From Pollenia angustigena (lineage: Eukaryota; Arthropoda; Insecta; Diptera; Polleniidae), in contig OV884058.1 in the NCBI GenBank assembly GCA_930367215.1, positions 171,598,478 to 171,662,477 on the forward strand: a stretch of 64,000 bases of DNA. Reading direction: 5' to 3'. A program made the translations under genes and the position numbers. Of the stretch, positions 23,470 through 35,758 are shown one piece after another. The first letter of the stretch is position 1; the number at the start of each line of letters is the position of its first letter. Under the pieces are notes generated by a model, which was not told where the DNA came from, did no database searches, and saw only the letters and a program-made list of their open reading frames with translations.

Positions 23470-23890
23470 CTCGAATTTTCAGCGAAAACTCATATTTAGC
23501 GTTGACTCCCATTTCTGGGTACGGAAAGGAACAAAATTGTAGAATTTCGACCGATACTAGTCCACAAGAGATCCTAGACCGTCCAATGCATCCCTTAAAA
23601 GTCACTTTTTGGTGTGAATTTTGGTCTGGCGGCGTCATCTGTTCATATTTATATAAACACGACACCTGGGCAACACTTTTAACGACGAGCGCTAAATGTC
23701 AATGATTTTCCACTACTTTTGGTATGACACTAATAACACGTGGCTTTAAGAGGACGTGGCAAACAGCTCATACCAGTGCACGAGTGATTTGGGGACATAC
23801 ATGGTCCCGCGATTATCAAGATAAACCAGAGTTGAAAAAGTGACTTGTGAAAAAGTCGCAAATCAGTTGCGAATGGAGCTTTCGAAGAAC
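23470..23890 (+). pseudogene. Mariner/Tc1-like transposase relic, copy 2
   Basis: The translation carries EQNCRISTDTSPQEI, then RPMHPLKVTFW and WSGGVICSY, as in the first copy at 3640-4085, with a few substitutions and a 3-codon difference after YKHD. The same downstream stops occur. It lacks the N-terminal DNA-binding half and the end of the catalytic domain. It was duplicated together with its surroundings rather than by its own transposition. Confidence 0.7.
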
Positions 23891-24071
23891 GAGACAGAAA
23901 GCGTTTTTTGGTAGTGAAGTTGCAAATTTATGATCAAAACAAAAATTACACAAACCACGTTAAACAAAAGGATTATTTCAGCAAACGTTTTTTTTTTGTG
24001 CAAAAAAATCTATTTAGTAATATTGGTTTGCTTTGTAATGTTATTTACTTGTATGTGGTAAACTTATACTA

Positions 24072-24440
24072 TGTTCACACTTGGGTTTTTAAGCGCGTTT
24101 AACCAAAATGTTGATTCAGCTAATCAAGGCCGTTCATTTGAGATGATTAAGATGAAAGATGATTAAGAAAAAAAAAACAACAAACAAATTTATATTTCTT
24201 TAAAGTATTGAAAATAGATAAAAATCCTTTTATAAAATTATCAGAAGATTATTTTAAACATATTAATGATGAAATTGTGAAAATTTATGAATTACCTAAG
24301 GAAACAAAAAAAAAAAAACATTAAGCAGAAATCGTGGCCAGTTATATACGTTCATGTTGGCCGATTTTACATTATACTCAGTTTGTGGTATGTTCGGAGG
24401 ATTCTATGTGATTTAATTGTAACCATGTCAATTAAAAGTA
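24072..24440. mobile_element. TA-flanked MITE, right-truncated copy
   Basis: It starts with TGTTCACACTTGGGT after TA at 24070-24071 and follows the copy at 4244-6327, but the right TIR is deleted. It shows the empty target site of hAT element 1 (ggtttttaagcgcg at about 24087). Confidence 0.75.
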
Positions 24441-24780
24441 AAAGTAAATTAAAAGTTAAAAAGAAATTCTTATTACATGAATTTCTGTAGAAAGCAAAAA
24501 ACAAAATTACAAAATATTTATCACTTTGTTTTTGCTTTCAATGTAATTCTTTGGCGTTGCGCTGCGATTTACATTATTAGGGCCAATATCTTCCGTCTTG
24601 TGTGAACGATGTGTCAGCGGGTCTCCAATTTGGAGTGGATTAATGCGTCAGAGAAAATTGTTCTTTCCGGATTTGCACCGACCAGCAAAGACATTTGCAC
24701 AACATTTTAAACATAATGGCATCGATAAGCCTTTCAAACGATTAACCAATTTTGATAATATCGACAACTAAGCGCCATTT

Positions 24781-25190
24781 TAGAAATTTCTGTTTCTTTG
24801 TGGTTAATCGCACTGTTTATGGTTTTTAATCCAAATTTGATTTTATGTTAAATCATACCGACATAGTTTAATAAACTCTGCTCCTTTTAAGGATTTATAA
24901 CACATACAAAAAATAAAAATTGATTTCAATAAAAAAATTTAATTTGCATTAGTAAACAAATAAATAGTATCAATTAAACGTTCAATTCACTTGATTAAAT
25001 TTTTAATTTAAACTGATTTTATTTTTGACTGATTATTTTGATTTTTACTGTAAATAAATATATTTACTTTATGGGGTCTCAGATCAGAATTGTAGAAATA
25101 ACAAAGGATATGACAAACTTATTTCGATAGTGTTCCCTAATTGGGATCCATGGCCAATCATGAATCCGCTAGAACAAAATTTGTTATAAG
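24781..25190. other. Flank of the LINE; dispersed repeat piece
   Basis: The part 25130-25190 (gggatccatggccaatc, then acaaaatttgttataaggtt) resembles 43430-43485, so it is a dispersed repeat. The rest is AT-rich and unassigned. Confidence 0.4.
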
Positions 25191-25547
25191 GTTAAGATTC
25201 ATTTTTTTTTTTTTTTTATTATTTATTTAAATATTAAACACTTAACCTAAAGTTATTACACCATTTACAGAGTTTTAGTCATTATACTGACTTTTCATCT
25301 ATAAAATAAAATTTAGTTTATAAGAGGATGTTTATTATAAAGAAATATTTTACTTCAGAGGAAAGTAACATTATAAAAACCTCTGATTTGATATTTTAGA
25401 CAAATTAATATAAATGAAAAATGTATGTAACAATCATATACCCCATGAATACCTATATAATTGTAAGTCATATATACACATTTGAGTATATACGCAATAA
25501 ATATATGCATGCATGGAGACACAATCAAATAAATAAATTGGTATTCT

Positions 25548-25579
25548 TTAATAAAGGTCGGAAATTAGTGGGTTACTAG
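25548..25579 (-). pseudogene. LINE ORF2, last codons and stop
   Basis: Minus-strand codons read S-N-P-L-I-S-D-L-Y then TAA (25548-25550). They continue in frame the segment that ends at 27858, on the far side of the hAT element. The small overlap with the hAT target duplication explains why the frame is kept. The 3' UTR follows to the T run at 25202. Confidence 0.7.
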
Positions 25580-27857
25580 TAGGGTATTCATTCGGTTAAC
25601 CGTCAATCGGTTAACCGATTAATTACTACCCGATTAACTGATCGGTTAATTTCAAATTGGCTTTTTTCGATTAACGATTAAACCGGTTAATTTCAGTCGA
25701 TTAACCGATGTAACAAAATTTTCAATATTTTGTAGTATTATAACATATTTTTTTGTGTTTTTAATTATTTGTTTCGTCTTATATACAATATGTACACGCA
25801 TAGAAAAAATTTATTTGGGCATAGTTACGGTAACAACAATATGTTTATTGTAACAATATATTGTTGTCGTACACAAATAATTGTTATTTTTATTTAATAT
25901 CAACAATATTATAGTTACTGTAAACATATCAATGTTTATCGCAATTATAAATTTGAGTATTGTTGACCGAAAAATAATTATTTTTCTAACAACTAAATTA
26001 TGATAACTTTCAAAACATAATTTATTACCCACAACCATATCATGATATTTAATAGCCATAACATGATAACTTTCTATACATTTATCATATTATGTTTTAG
26101 ATGCAATCAAACTATTTTTGCTCTTATAATATTATGCTAGCGCCATTTGTAAAATTATTTTGAATCAGTTGTGTCGTTTGTTTTATATGTGAGCGGTTAA
26201 ACAAGATAAATTACCATAAAAAATAATAAATTTAAAGAAATTGAAAAAATTAATAGTGCAAAATATCGTAGTAAAATCTAACAACAAATATTGAACTTCG
26301 CTATTTTATTTACATCAAGAAAAATTGTAAAAAGTCACAAAATAAAAAATCGATACATAAAAATTTTAATTTATTTTGTATTGTATTTATTAAAGGAGCT
26401 GTATCATAATATGATTGCTTCTAAATTTATTATGATTAACATGATGATAATATGATTACTTCTTAACTTATTACGATACGCGGAATAATAATGTGATTAA
26501 GGGAAAAATATTATGATGTAATATTACAAATATATTTAGCCATTATGTATATGATTCAATAATAATCTTAATATGGTGACTACAATCATGAATCTTATCA
26601 TAATATGTTGCTCTTAGAATATGTTTACCACAACCATGTTTTTTCTTTGCGTGTATGTGTTTAAAAAAGTGATCTTCATTTTAACCTATTTTCTGCCAAC
26701 CGGCGACTAGAATTACAATGTTTTTTAATGATTTTTTTGTCTTCAACATCGATCAACAGGAATGTGGCGAAAAATGGGTTAAATTTTTGATTGCCAAAAC
26801 CTTTTTTTTTGTTTCACGTACTTTTTATTTGTATGTGTTTAGTTACTTGTTTCTTTTCATATCTTCTCATATCAGTCTTTAAGCAGAATTAACCGAAACA
26901 ATTAGAAGTGTTAAAATTTAAAAAAACTCTAATGGCATAATGGAGTATTTTAAAGGTTTAGAGAAATCCTGGAAAAGGATTGAGAAATTAGATATTCATC
27001 TGTGATAAGTGAAAGAATTTTTTCCAAGTCAAGTTTTGTCAAAACTAATGAAAAGAATCGCTTTAATCCTAAAAATTTAAACCAAATTACTTTTCTAAAA
27101 GTTTATTTTATAAGATCTCCTTTAACTATTGAAATAACTAAAAATTATCTCAGTTTATTTTTTTATAAATAACTCGACCAAATGATTCACAAGGTAGTCA
27201 TAAAGTCTTATGTCTTAAAATAATTACAAGAAATATATATCGTCGGCTTAATATGCCAACCGGCTAAATCCACTTTTTATGTAAATTGAGATTTTGAGGC
27301 CGTGTGGTAGAGAAAGATACTCCTCATCGACAGCATGAAGCTTTTCTTCAATTTGAGTCTTGCAGTTTTTTGGTTTTTCTCTTAAGCTGTACATATGAAA
27401 TAAAAAAAGTTTTTTGTCTCTCCTGAAAAATGTGCTGAAATTGAATTAGCAAGTTTGCATATTAAGCCAACGATATGACTGTTGTGGGCTACCGCTTATA
27501 ATTTCTACTGTACAGTTATGACGAAACAGTGAACTCAGCATTAAAATTTTTATTTTGTTTGAAACACAACAATATTTATTTTAAACAATTGTAAAATATT
27601 ATTTAGGATATTATGACGATATGACTTGTGATATCAACCTTTTTGTTTGCTCGTTTTGGTTCAAGAATTGTTATAAACAATAAACAATTAAAGCATTTTT
27701 ATATATTGAAATTACTTAATTTATAAAAAAACTTTATTAATCGGTTAACCGATCAAAAACAAAATTAACCGATTATTAACCGATTAAACCAAAACCTCGG
27801 TTAATTAATCGAGCGATTAACCGATTAAAGCAAAAGGTCGATTAAATGAATACCCTA
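25580..27857. mobile_element. Non-autonomous hAT element 2 (TIR TAGGGTATTCATT)
   Basis: The ends TAGGGTATTCATT and its complement are flanked by a perfect 8-bp duplication, GTTACTAG (25572-25579 and 27858-27865). It is the same family as 4265-5902, in the opposite orientation, with the same clusters of cggttaaccg near the ends. It landed in the 3' end of the LINE coding region. It carries a MITE at 25795-26653. There is no transposase. Confidence 0.9.
25795..26653. mobile_element. MITE of the CACGCA.AGAAAAAA family, copy A
   Basis: It starts cacgcatagaaaaaat and ends ttttttctttgcgtg, with TA on both sides (25793-25794, 26654-26655). The sister hAT copy shows the uninterrupted site. The interior is full of short palindromes (atcataatatgat, taacaatattgtta). 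An 82-codon frame on the minus strand is also present in the copies at 56362-57302 and 57844-59156. It consists of the repeat words and is unlikely to be a protein. Confidence 0.85.
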
Positions 27858-27865
27858 GTTACTAG

Positions 27866-28003
27866 ACATACTACAAGAAACCTTTAAGCCTTCTGTTATA
27901 AAATTTATTTTTTCGATAATTAGTTTTATATTATTTTCTTCGTGAAGATCTGTGGTGGAGAAATGCCATGGTAAATTAAGCATCATCTTTAATAGCTTAA
28001 GCC
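27866..28003 (-). pseudogene. LINE ORF2, C-terminal segment
   Basis: The minus-strand frame contains MLNLPWHFSTTDLHEENNI, matching the conserved tail of jockey-group reverse transcriptases (NLPW.FST..LHE). It follows in frame from the reverse transcriptase segment at 30461-32139 if the TIR element and one TA are removed. It runs in frame into the last codons at 25579 if the hAT element and one duplication are removed. No stop is seen in this piece. Confidence 0.75.
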
Positions 28004-28005
28004 TA

Positions 28006-30458
28006 GATTACACTATCTCACAAGTCTTACGTATTCCATAATACTTTGTGACATAGAAATCTAATGAGTATTGTTGCGACTGTCAAAAAATCTAATGTCC
28101 CAGTTGACCAGATTGCCGTTGACGACATCGTCGTCAATGATGTATGCACGACTTGTCCCCCGTTGTTTAGGTTTTCTAGAAGACAAAAAATTTACAAATT
28201 AGTTCTAAACAATAAAACCAAAAATTATGATGAAATTATTCGCTGGCGGGAAAATGGATTACATGGAGTTGCGTATAGGAGTTGAATATAAAACATATAA
28301 CAGAAATTAAAATTTAAACTATACTAAAAACTGTCTGAATTAGATAACCATATAATAATTTTTGTCGTGGACGTCAAAATAGACGACATTGTCATGCAGG
28401 TAGTCGTTAATGTCGTTGTTCGAAAATGTCGTTGACGATTTGTTCCCGCTGTCCCTCACATGTCGTGCAGAAATTAACATTGTCGTGTATCCGTCTTCGA
28501 GGATGTCTTAAAGACGGGGCCAACTGGGGTAACATGATAGTTTGTGTTCACACCATCACACAAAGTATAAACACGCACACATAAAATAAAATGCAACCCT
28601 GATCCAATGAAAAGTATTATTGTTTAGAAATTTTTCAAAAAACGATGAAGTCGTATGGGTTGTCAAACTTTTTTCATAATACTTCGTCAGCTCATTACTG
28701 GTTTGACCTACCGACCATTTTTAAAAAAAATGAGTTAGGCATGAGGAATATATTTTTTAATACCCTCTTTCTAAATCAAAAACCTGTTTCGCGAAAATTT
28801 TTATGGTTTCTGAGATATAAAGCATTAATTTTGCTGCATATCAACTGTTTCAAAATTTTTTAAGTAATGTTTTGCTCTACAAGCCATTGTTTGGCGATTG
28901 CAGCAAATTCTTCATACAAAAACGTACAAAATTAATTTTACTGTTGCTTTGCTGCATTGTCGTAAGAAAAAAAAGTAGTTAAAGCAAAAGCAAAGTAAAA
29001 TGACAACAAGAAAATAAATTTGTGAAAAATAGTTTCATAATGGACCCAACCAAGTGTACGGTTTGCTATTATTTGTGTTTTTAGCCTACCTAAGGGAAAT
29101 GCTTCAAAATTTTACTACAAACGAAAATTAAATATATTTAATCTTACAGCAACCATTATTATGTCATATATACCAACTTTTACTTTTTGTGCCTTTTTGA
29201 CGGAAGCTCATAGTGGTCGGAGTGGTAACAATATTGCTAGTGCTTAAATTAAAATTTTAAATGAATTAATAAAAGATTTTCCACTTATTAAAACTTTGAC
29301 AATTTGGAGCGATTCTTGCGTACCTCAAAATAAAAATCAAATTAACGCAACCGCAATCAAAATGTTCTTTAAACAAAATAATATTGATGCCGTAATACAA
29401 AAGTCTTCAGAACCAGAACATTCTTTAATTCAAGAAGTGGACTGTGTCCATGGTGTTATTGACCGGTACTTAAAGAATATTGAAATTCATAGTCCTCTTC
29501 ATTAACTAAATTTGCTTAAAACAATGCCAAATAATAAAACAAAACTTAATGTTATGGAAATGCTTCCGGAAAATTTTCGCACATATTCGTTGGAAGCAAA
29601 GAAAATGGACTTTCGAAAAGTCCCTTTTGCTAAAATTAAAGTACTTCTATACAGTTAAAATAATGATTTATGCATATATTATAAAACTTCTACCAGAGAG
29701 GAAAAAAATATAAAAATGCAATTTTGGTTAAGTCTGCATCAAAAAATTGTTTGAAAACTCCTGAGAATTTGTTGACGAATGTTTTGAAAATATCGAAACC
29801 ATCATTTATTTCCAGCGATAAAAATAGAGAAATAAAAGACTTGCTTATATTTCTTCCACGTGTTGATAAAGCTTATTATAAAAATTTACTCAATATTAAG
29901 TTTTAAATTTTCTTTTTACTTTTGCATTATTAAAGTTGTTTACTTTGTGGCTTTTTATGTAACTTTTCATAACAGTAGAACTGTTTTTTCTGTTTTTGTA
30001 AAGTAAAATCAAATAAAAAAACTATAAAAAAAACATCTCAACAACAAGTTACTCAATACACAGCAATAGGTATACGTATGAAGCACAAAAAGCCACTTTT
30101 TTAATTTTTTTTTAGAAAAGTGGCGTATGCGGCACAAAACAATATTTTTCATTTTCAAAAAAATACTTTTAAATTCTAACTTTATTCATGAAAGTGCGCA
30201 AAAATTTGCATTTTTCTTCAAAACATATACCGGAAGCAGTGGTAAAAATATAAAAAAATTCTATCGGGTACAATTTGAGAAATCTTCATGTAAATCTTCT
30301 TTGTCGTTTTTCTCCACTCCGACTTTTTGGCATATGCGCCAAACCAATTCTGAGCTGACGACTTGCCATTTTCGTGACACATTGCATTCACACTATCACA
30401 CTTTGTCAAATTACTTGAGTTTTTTACATGTATTAATACAAAGTATAATAGTGTAATC
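28006..30458 (+). mobile_element. TIR element carrying a decayed DUF7869-like protein
   Basis: Inverted ends GATTACACTAT and ATAGTGTAATC bound 2.45 kb, with TA on both sides (28004-28005, 30459-30460). The TA duplication is supported because only a two-base duplication keeps the surrounding LINE reading frame open across the join. Subterminal words of the form cacactatc.cacaaa recur at about 28552 and 30388. The left end also resembles the ends of 16711-19982. The interior holds a plus-strand transposase-like relic (29080-29906). The remainder (28020-29040) has short frames without recognisable similarity. Confidence 0.75.
29080..29906 (+). pseudogene. DUF7869-like (putative DDE/RNase H-fold) protein relic
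   Basis: The plus-strand reading begins KFYYKRKLNIFNLT, then EAHSGRSGNNIAS, a stop, then TLTIWSDSCVPQNKNQ and, about 40 residues on, QEVDCVHGVIDRYLKN. This order (YY.RKL..YN; W.E...GRG.NEIAS; WSD.C..QNKN; E.D.VH..I) matches what I recall of arthropod proteins annotated DUF7869. That domain is suspected to derive from a transposase with an RNase H-like fold. A C-terminal piece (EIKDLLIFLPRVDKAYY, about 29835-29880) lies in another frame. At least two stops and one frameshift make it dead. Its place in the middle of a TIR element with TA duplication suggests it was that element's transposase; this is inference. Confidence 0.55.
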
Positions 30459-30460
30459 TA

Positions 30461-32139
30461 CCCTTTATTTTGACAGATTTGAATTTTTTAATGTGGGATT
30501 TTGCGCAAGCTCCCCAAACTGGACAAGCATACAAAATTATAGATTGAAAAATTACTTTAGCCAAGATTATTTTGTTATCATGACTTAAAAATTTGTTACG
30601 CCCGATTAGAGGATATAACATTGCTTTTGCCAAGTTGAATTTTTCAATCTGTTTTTTGATATGTTGTTCAAATATTAGTTTTTTGTCCAGTAAAACACCT
30701 AAATATCTAACATTATCACTCCATTGTACATTAGTGCCATTGATTTTGAGTTGACTTGATGGATAAAAACACAAGTTTCTTCTACGAGTAAAAAATATTG
30801 CATTTGTCTTGCTTTCGTTAATTTTGATTTTCCATCTGTGGAAATAAGCCACAAGTTGATCCAAAGCTGGTTGTAAGTCTGCAACTATATTTTGACCATA
30901 CTGGTGTGATGCATATAAACAAGTGTCGTCAACATATGCTGCACATTCTACTCCCCTAGGTTGAGGCATATCAGAACAGTACAAATTATAGAGCAATGGT
31001 CCTAAAACCGAGCCCTGTGGAACTCCAGCTGGAATTTCAACTAGATCCGAACATATATCATTCAGACTTACACAATAATATCTATTTTTCAAAAATAACT
31101 CAATGATTTTAATAATGTACAGTGGAAAATTATAGTGAATCATTTTATATAATAGGCCGTTATACCAAACGGAATCAAAAGCTTTCTCAATATCCAACGT
31201 AATCAATACGGTTGAGTTTCCATCTATAAACTCGGAATTTATATGATTATAAATACGTTTAATTTGGTGAACTGTACTGTGAAAAGGGGTGAAACCAAAC
31301 TGAGTTAGTGGTAATATTTTATTCAGATCCATAAACTTATTGAGTTTTATTTTAAGAACTTTTTCTAAAACCTTACTCAGACTACTGAGAAGAATTATCG
31401 GGCGATAACTCTGTACTGAATTAGGAAGTTTATTGGGTTTCAAAATAGGTATGACCTTTGCCAATTTCCATCTTTGGGGAAAATATTGTAATTTCAGGTA
31501 ACAATTGATAATAAAAGATAAATATGTAAGGGCGGAAATAGGCAATTGCCTAAGCATGATGTTTTTAACGCCATCCAAACCTGATGCTTTCCTGGTTTTT
31601 AAATCGTTTATAATTGTAGCAATTTCATTATTATTAACATATTCGCATGAGTCTGTGTTAATGTTAAGTTGAGAAAATCGTTTGTTGACAGTGCCAATTA
31701 GAGAGATGTGGGACTGGTTACTTAAATTTTCAGAAACGCAATGATTTTCTAAGAAACTATTGGCAAGTTGATTCACTTTTTCCTCATCAGTATAATAAGT
31801 TGTAGAGCTTTCTTTCAGAGGTGGTATAAATATACGCTTCTTTCTTAAACACTCAGCTATTTTCCAAAACGGTTTTGAGTCTTTATCTAAATTTTGACTT
31901 AAGATATTCCACATTTTATTTCTAAATTTCGATATTTCACAGCGAATTATTCTATTATAGTTGTTCAAAAATTCGAAATCAGATACATTTCTATATCTTA
32001 ACCAATTACGTCGATAAAAGTTACGAGTACTTTTTAGATGCTTAATGTAGGGTGGTAGTACCCGTTTGTTCAAATCATTATTTACTTTAGGAGTTGCAAT
32101 TTCAATAGCCTCGATCATGCTTTTCGTAAAATAATCTAA
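30461..32139 (-). pseudogene. Jockey-like LINE reverse transcriptase segment
   Basis: An open minus-strand frame (572 codons including flanking bases) encodes a non-LTR reverse transcriptase without the endonuclease. Counting from the first Met (32151), I see KASGLDGV (188-195), SYRPIILLSS (248-257), motif A TLDIEKAFDSVW (318-329), motif B GVPQGSVLGP (376-385), motif C AYVDDTCLY (405-413) and the thumb VRYLGVLLD (481-489). The catalytic aspartates are in A and C. The first few codons (MNLNL) come from the target duplication and flank, so the Met is accidental. The last nine residues (from RLH) come from the TIR element that interrupts the frame near 30460. The frame has no internal stop, so the insertion is fairly young. 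Jockey clade is my best guess; R1/LOA relatives cannot be excluded. Confidence 0.88.
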
Positions 32140-32151
32140 GTTAAGATTCAT

Positions 32152-32228
32152 TTAATGAAAATTTAATTTGATGAACTCAAGCCTAACTAAAAATAAAAAT
32201 TTTAAATTAAAAAAAAACTAAAAAATCA
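32152..32228 (+). repeat. Dispersed retro-repeat tail
   Basis: The sequence ttaatgaaaatttaatttga followed by tgaactcaagcctaac matches the tails at 10920, 55757 and 56225. The LINE landed exactly at its edge. Confidence 0.55.
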
Positions 32229-32229
32229 C

Positions 32230-33685
32230 AATTGTTTATGTAAAACTTCGTAACGAAATCTAAAAGTATTTTTGTATCAGTGAATTCATTTAAACATTTT
32301 TGCAGCTAAATTTAGCATTTTTATATTTTACGTATAAAAGTATTAGAAAAAAGGTATAATTTACTTTATATTTTGTAACACAGATAATATTACAAAAAGT
32401 AAATATTAAATGGATATTTCATTTAAGTAAATATTAACATGACTGCTTTAACTAGCCCCCCTTTAAAAAGAATCAATTATGCATATAAATACACTCTTAA
32501 ATAAGCGACAGGATACACAAATGCTTAATTAATATTTGCTTAACTAATAATACAACAACTCTACTCACAATTATTATACAACAACAACAACCAATTGGCA
32601 ACCAGAAACAACATGTTACATGTAATAAATATTACAACAAATTACAACAAATACTGTTTCAAACTCTGATATTAAAACGAAAACCACAAGGAAAAATGCT
32701 TTATTAGCTTAAACTCATACTGTCGCATTTATGGAATAAATCCAAAGGAAACAGGAAGGACACCCCTTCCCTTGGGTGTAGAAACACTTTTGCGCAACAC
32801 TTTTCTAATTCATATGCGTATTTTATCTTGGCCCACATTTACTTTATAAATATTACATTTTTGCGGAAAGAAGCAAATGTTTGTTTTGAAATTGTTACTA
32901 AATAAATGAAATTCCAAAATATTTATTTATGACCATTTTTTTTTTGGAAAACTTTTGAAACAAGGACAATACAATTTAATTTTGTGGTTGTATTACCATG
33001 AGAATTTTTTAGCCCAAACTCAAATAATCTCAAATCGTACATCCATCGGCTTTTATATGAATAACCAAAAACAATAGTTCACACTTGTGACCATGAAAGC
33101 CCACATATGATTTTTACTGTGTAGAGGCACGATTATCCCTTTTCTGTGGGTTTGGGAACACAAATTGTTATTGTATGGTAAATTTATGGCCAGTAATTAG
33201 AAAATGATGAATATTTGGGTGGAAGTGGGGGTTAAAGGAAACTCTGAAATACTTTATTAGAATGGGAAATTTATTGCGGTTATTTAATGTTTTTGAAGCC
33301 ACAACCGAACGCTTATAAGAAAAATCTTATTTTCCAAGCAACGGCATTATTTATTATACTGTATTTAAAACAGTATTCGAAAATAAACATTAAATACCGT
33401 TCCTTAGTGTTCGGTTCTTTTGATTTGTGGAAAACACGAACGCTAATAGTGTTTGTGTAGTAAATCATTAAAAAAATAACGTTTCCCTTCGAACACAAAA
33501 AAAAAAATACTGTACTTATCCAACTCAACAGAAAGATGAGAACATAAACAATACCAAACAAAAACGAAATACATATATAAGCACAAGAACGCGAATAACG
33601 TTGTTAAAGCCACTTTTTGCAAAAACTGTTTTTTTGGTAACCGTTAATGTTACTCTCGTACACTGTTTAAACCTCAAATCACCCA
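32230..33685. other. Unassigned AT-rich stretch
   Basis: No gene was recognised. Repeated caacaa words occur at about 32550-32650. A short minus-strand frame (33313-33561) is hydrophobic and low-complexity, with no motif. Confidence 0.4.
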
Positions 33686-33857
33686 AAATCGTTAATCGAG
33701 CTTTGTATCATAAATGATACATTTCATTTTTTGCGTCAACATAACTTTATGCGAAAAAATTAGGGAAGCCACATCTATTGAGACTTTGTTAACATTGTTC
33801 TTGCCGTTATTTTAAACAACAATTTAAAAAAAAAGCCAAGCAGGGCATGAGAAATTC

Positions 33858-33901
33858 AAAAAATTCATAATTCTAGCTTTGTATCATTTTTGATACATAC
33901 T
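33858..33901. repeat. Left inverted repeat of the piggyBac-like element
   Basis: It contains ttcataattct and the palindrome tgtatcatttttgataca. It is mirrored at 35759-35802. Confidence 0.65.
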
Positions 33902-33944
33902 GCAATTTAAAAGATTTTGTGCTGTTGTTCATATCATTTGTAAG

Positions 33945-35515
33945 GTGGTTTCCATAGTTTTTTGTTTTTGTCCTGATGTGTTTGATCCCGAGGTAGAAGA
34001 GAATAGCAGCACAGATTCAGATGATAGTATTGACAGTAACACACATGGTGACCCGTCGTATACTGCCAAAGATGGCACTAATTGGAGGAGAGAACCTTAT
34101 CCCGTTGGTAGGTTGGAAAGGGAAAATTTTATAAATTTCCATCCAGGTTGGTAGTGATTGTTTGTAAAATATCTCAGAATCGGATATTTTATTGTTTAGG
34201 CGTTGCAAGATTTGCATCCAGCCACGTAAATAGTATTCGGGACTCATTTCTACTAAAACTAACAAATATTGTAATCGATAGCACCAACAAATATGGAAAG
34301 CATTTACATGCTTTCAGTCACAGTGAAATTTACGAGGATCTATTTTATGGTTATTTGGCAGTATAATTGTTGGCTGAAGTATACAAGTAAGTAACACTTC
34401 AGATACAAATTTGGAAAAATAAATATTTTTACGCTCACCAGATCCAAAAAGGAGACATTGACTGCTTTATTCGATGAATATTATGGAAGACCAATATTGC
34501 GGTCAATTATGTCTGGGAGAACATTTTTATATATTCACAAAATAATTCGCTTTGATGATGTGCTTACCATACGTGCCCAGAGAAGTGATGACAAGCTGGC
34601 GCCAATTAGGAACCTTTGGGAAAAATGGTCTGGAAGACTTTCAGTATTATATAATCCTAATGATTGTGTTACTGCAGACTAACAACTACTACGATTTCAT
34701 GGCCGTTGTAAGTTTCGCATATATATTTCATCCAAACCAGAGAGGTATGTTCCGAAGTTTTGTCTGCTTGTTGACTCGCGTACTTGTTATGTGGGAAAGG
34801 ATATATCAGGAATTCCTGAGCGAAACCAAGTAGAACGGGTGGTTCTTGATTTAGTGGATGGTCTAAAAGGACATAATGTTACCATGGATAATTTTTTTTC
34901 TTGGCATAGTCTTGGTCAAAAGGTTTTTAAATGCAATATAACAATGGTATTCGAAAAAACAAGATATCAATTCCTCCAAAGCTTTTGGTATGTAAACAAA
35001 TTCCACGGTATGAGTCAACATTCGCTTTTACCCATGATACAGCTATGGTTAGTTATATAAGCAACAAAGACAAGTGTACAATTGTCATGAGTACAATGCA
35101 TCATGAACCTAAAGTTGCGGATTGCCAAAAAAGTTGACTGTAATAATATCGTTTTATAACTCCACGAAAGGAGGTGTTGATACGGTTGATAATATGTTGT
35201 GTTGCTATAGTTGCAAATGAAAAAATAATCGCTTTCTGATGGCTGTTTTTTCCAACATTATCGATATTTCTGCTTTGAATGCTTACATTTTATACAACGA
35301 AGTTGACGCCAACTGAAAACAAACTCAAACCAGTACAAAACGTAAAACTTTTCTTTACGAGTGAGCAATATCACTGTCAAAGCCTTATATGGAAAAACGT
35401 CAAAAACGACCTAGAAAAGAACTTTCTCTGGCAATTTTCAAAAAACTTTCAGCCCAAAGTACAGATGAATGAAGGTGGTGCATCAAAAAAACATCAAACC
35501 GATAATTCTGAATAA
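33945..35515 (+). pseudogene. piggyBac-like transposase relic
   Basis: The acidic N-terminus (EVEENSSTDSDDS) is followed by MTALFDEYYGRPIL, FLYIHKIIRFDD and SDDKLAPIRNLWEKW. After an in-frame TAA (34680-34682) the same frame goes on with QLLRFHGRCKFRIYI, then LVDSRTCYVGKD, NVTMDNFFSWH and, after frame changes, GGVDTVDNM. These match the piggyBac catalytic domain in order, and the three expected aspartates are still present (about 34772, 34886 and 35178-35187). The intact protein would excise and insert DNA at TTAA. The stop plus several frameshifts after about 34960 kill it. No cysteine-rich C-terminal domain was clearly seen. An upstream intron is possible between 34140 and 34440. Confidence 0.8.
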
Positions 35516-35758
35516 AAGAAACGTGCTAGATGTCAAAAAATGTTACACTTCAGGTGAAAATAAAAAGAAATGGTCATCGAATTTCTGATTTTTATGTCAG
35601 AAGAATTGTTGTAGTGATAAACACGCCAAAAATGTTTGCGTTGATTGCATTATGATTTCTAGAATTATTTATACTTTATAGACTTAATTAACCATAAATA
35701 AGAAATAATAAAAACAACTTTGTGTATTGATTTTAGTCAATTACTCCTATGCTCTCTA

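Larger units (their letters stand above)
22300..24780. repeat. Composite repeat block, copy 2
   Basis: Near-identical to 2496-6664 but without the hAT element and SINE. The TA-flanked MITE within it (from 24072) has lost its right end by an internal deletion near 24415-24440. The poly-C tract is only 8 bases. Confidence 0.75.
25202..32139 (-). mobile_element. 5'-truncated jockey-like LINE, split by two DNA transposons
   Basis: On the minus strand the element runs from about 32139 down to a poly-A tail that appears as a T run at 25202-25218. An 11-bp direct repeat, GTTAAGATTCA, flanks it at 25191-25201 and 32140-32150, which is the expected target duplication. Removing the hAT element (25580-27857 plus one 8-bp duplication) and the TIR element (28006-30458 plus one TA) leaves about 2.2 kb. 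This covers reverse transcriptase, C-terminal tail, stop, 3' UTR and poly-A. The endonuclease is missing, which is usual for a 5'-truncated insertion. Confidence 0.9.

Noticed and set aside
25811..26059. Frame of 82-92 codons present in all three CACGCA-type MITE copies, as if a conserved small protein
   Set aside because: The frame follows the repeat words (caacaatat, catgatat) and covers the TIR. Differences between copies are not concentrated at third positions as far as I can see. No motif or start context supports it.
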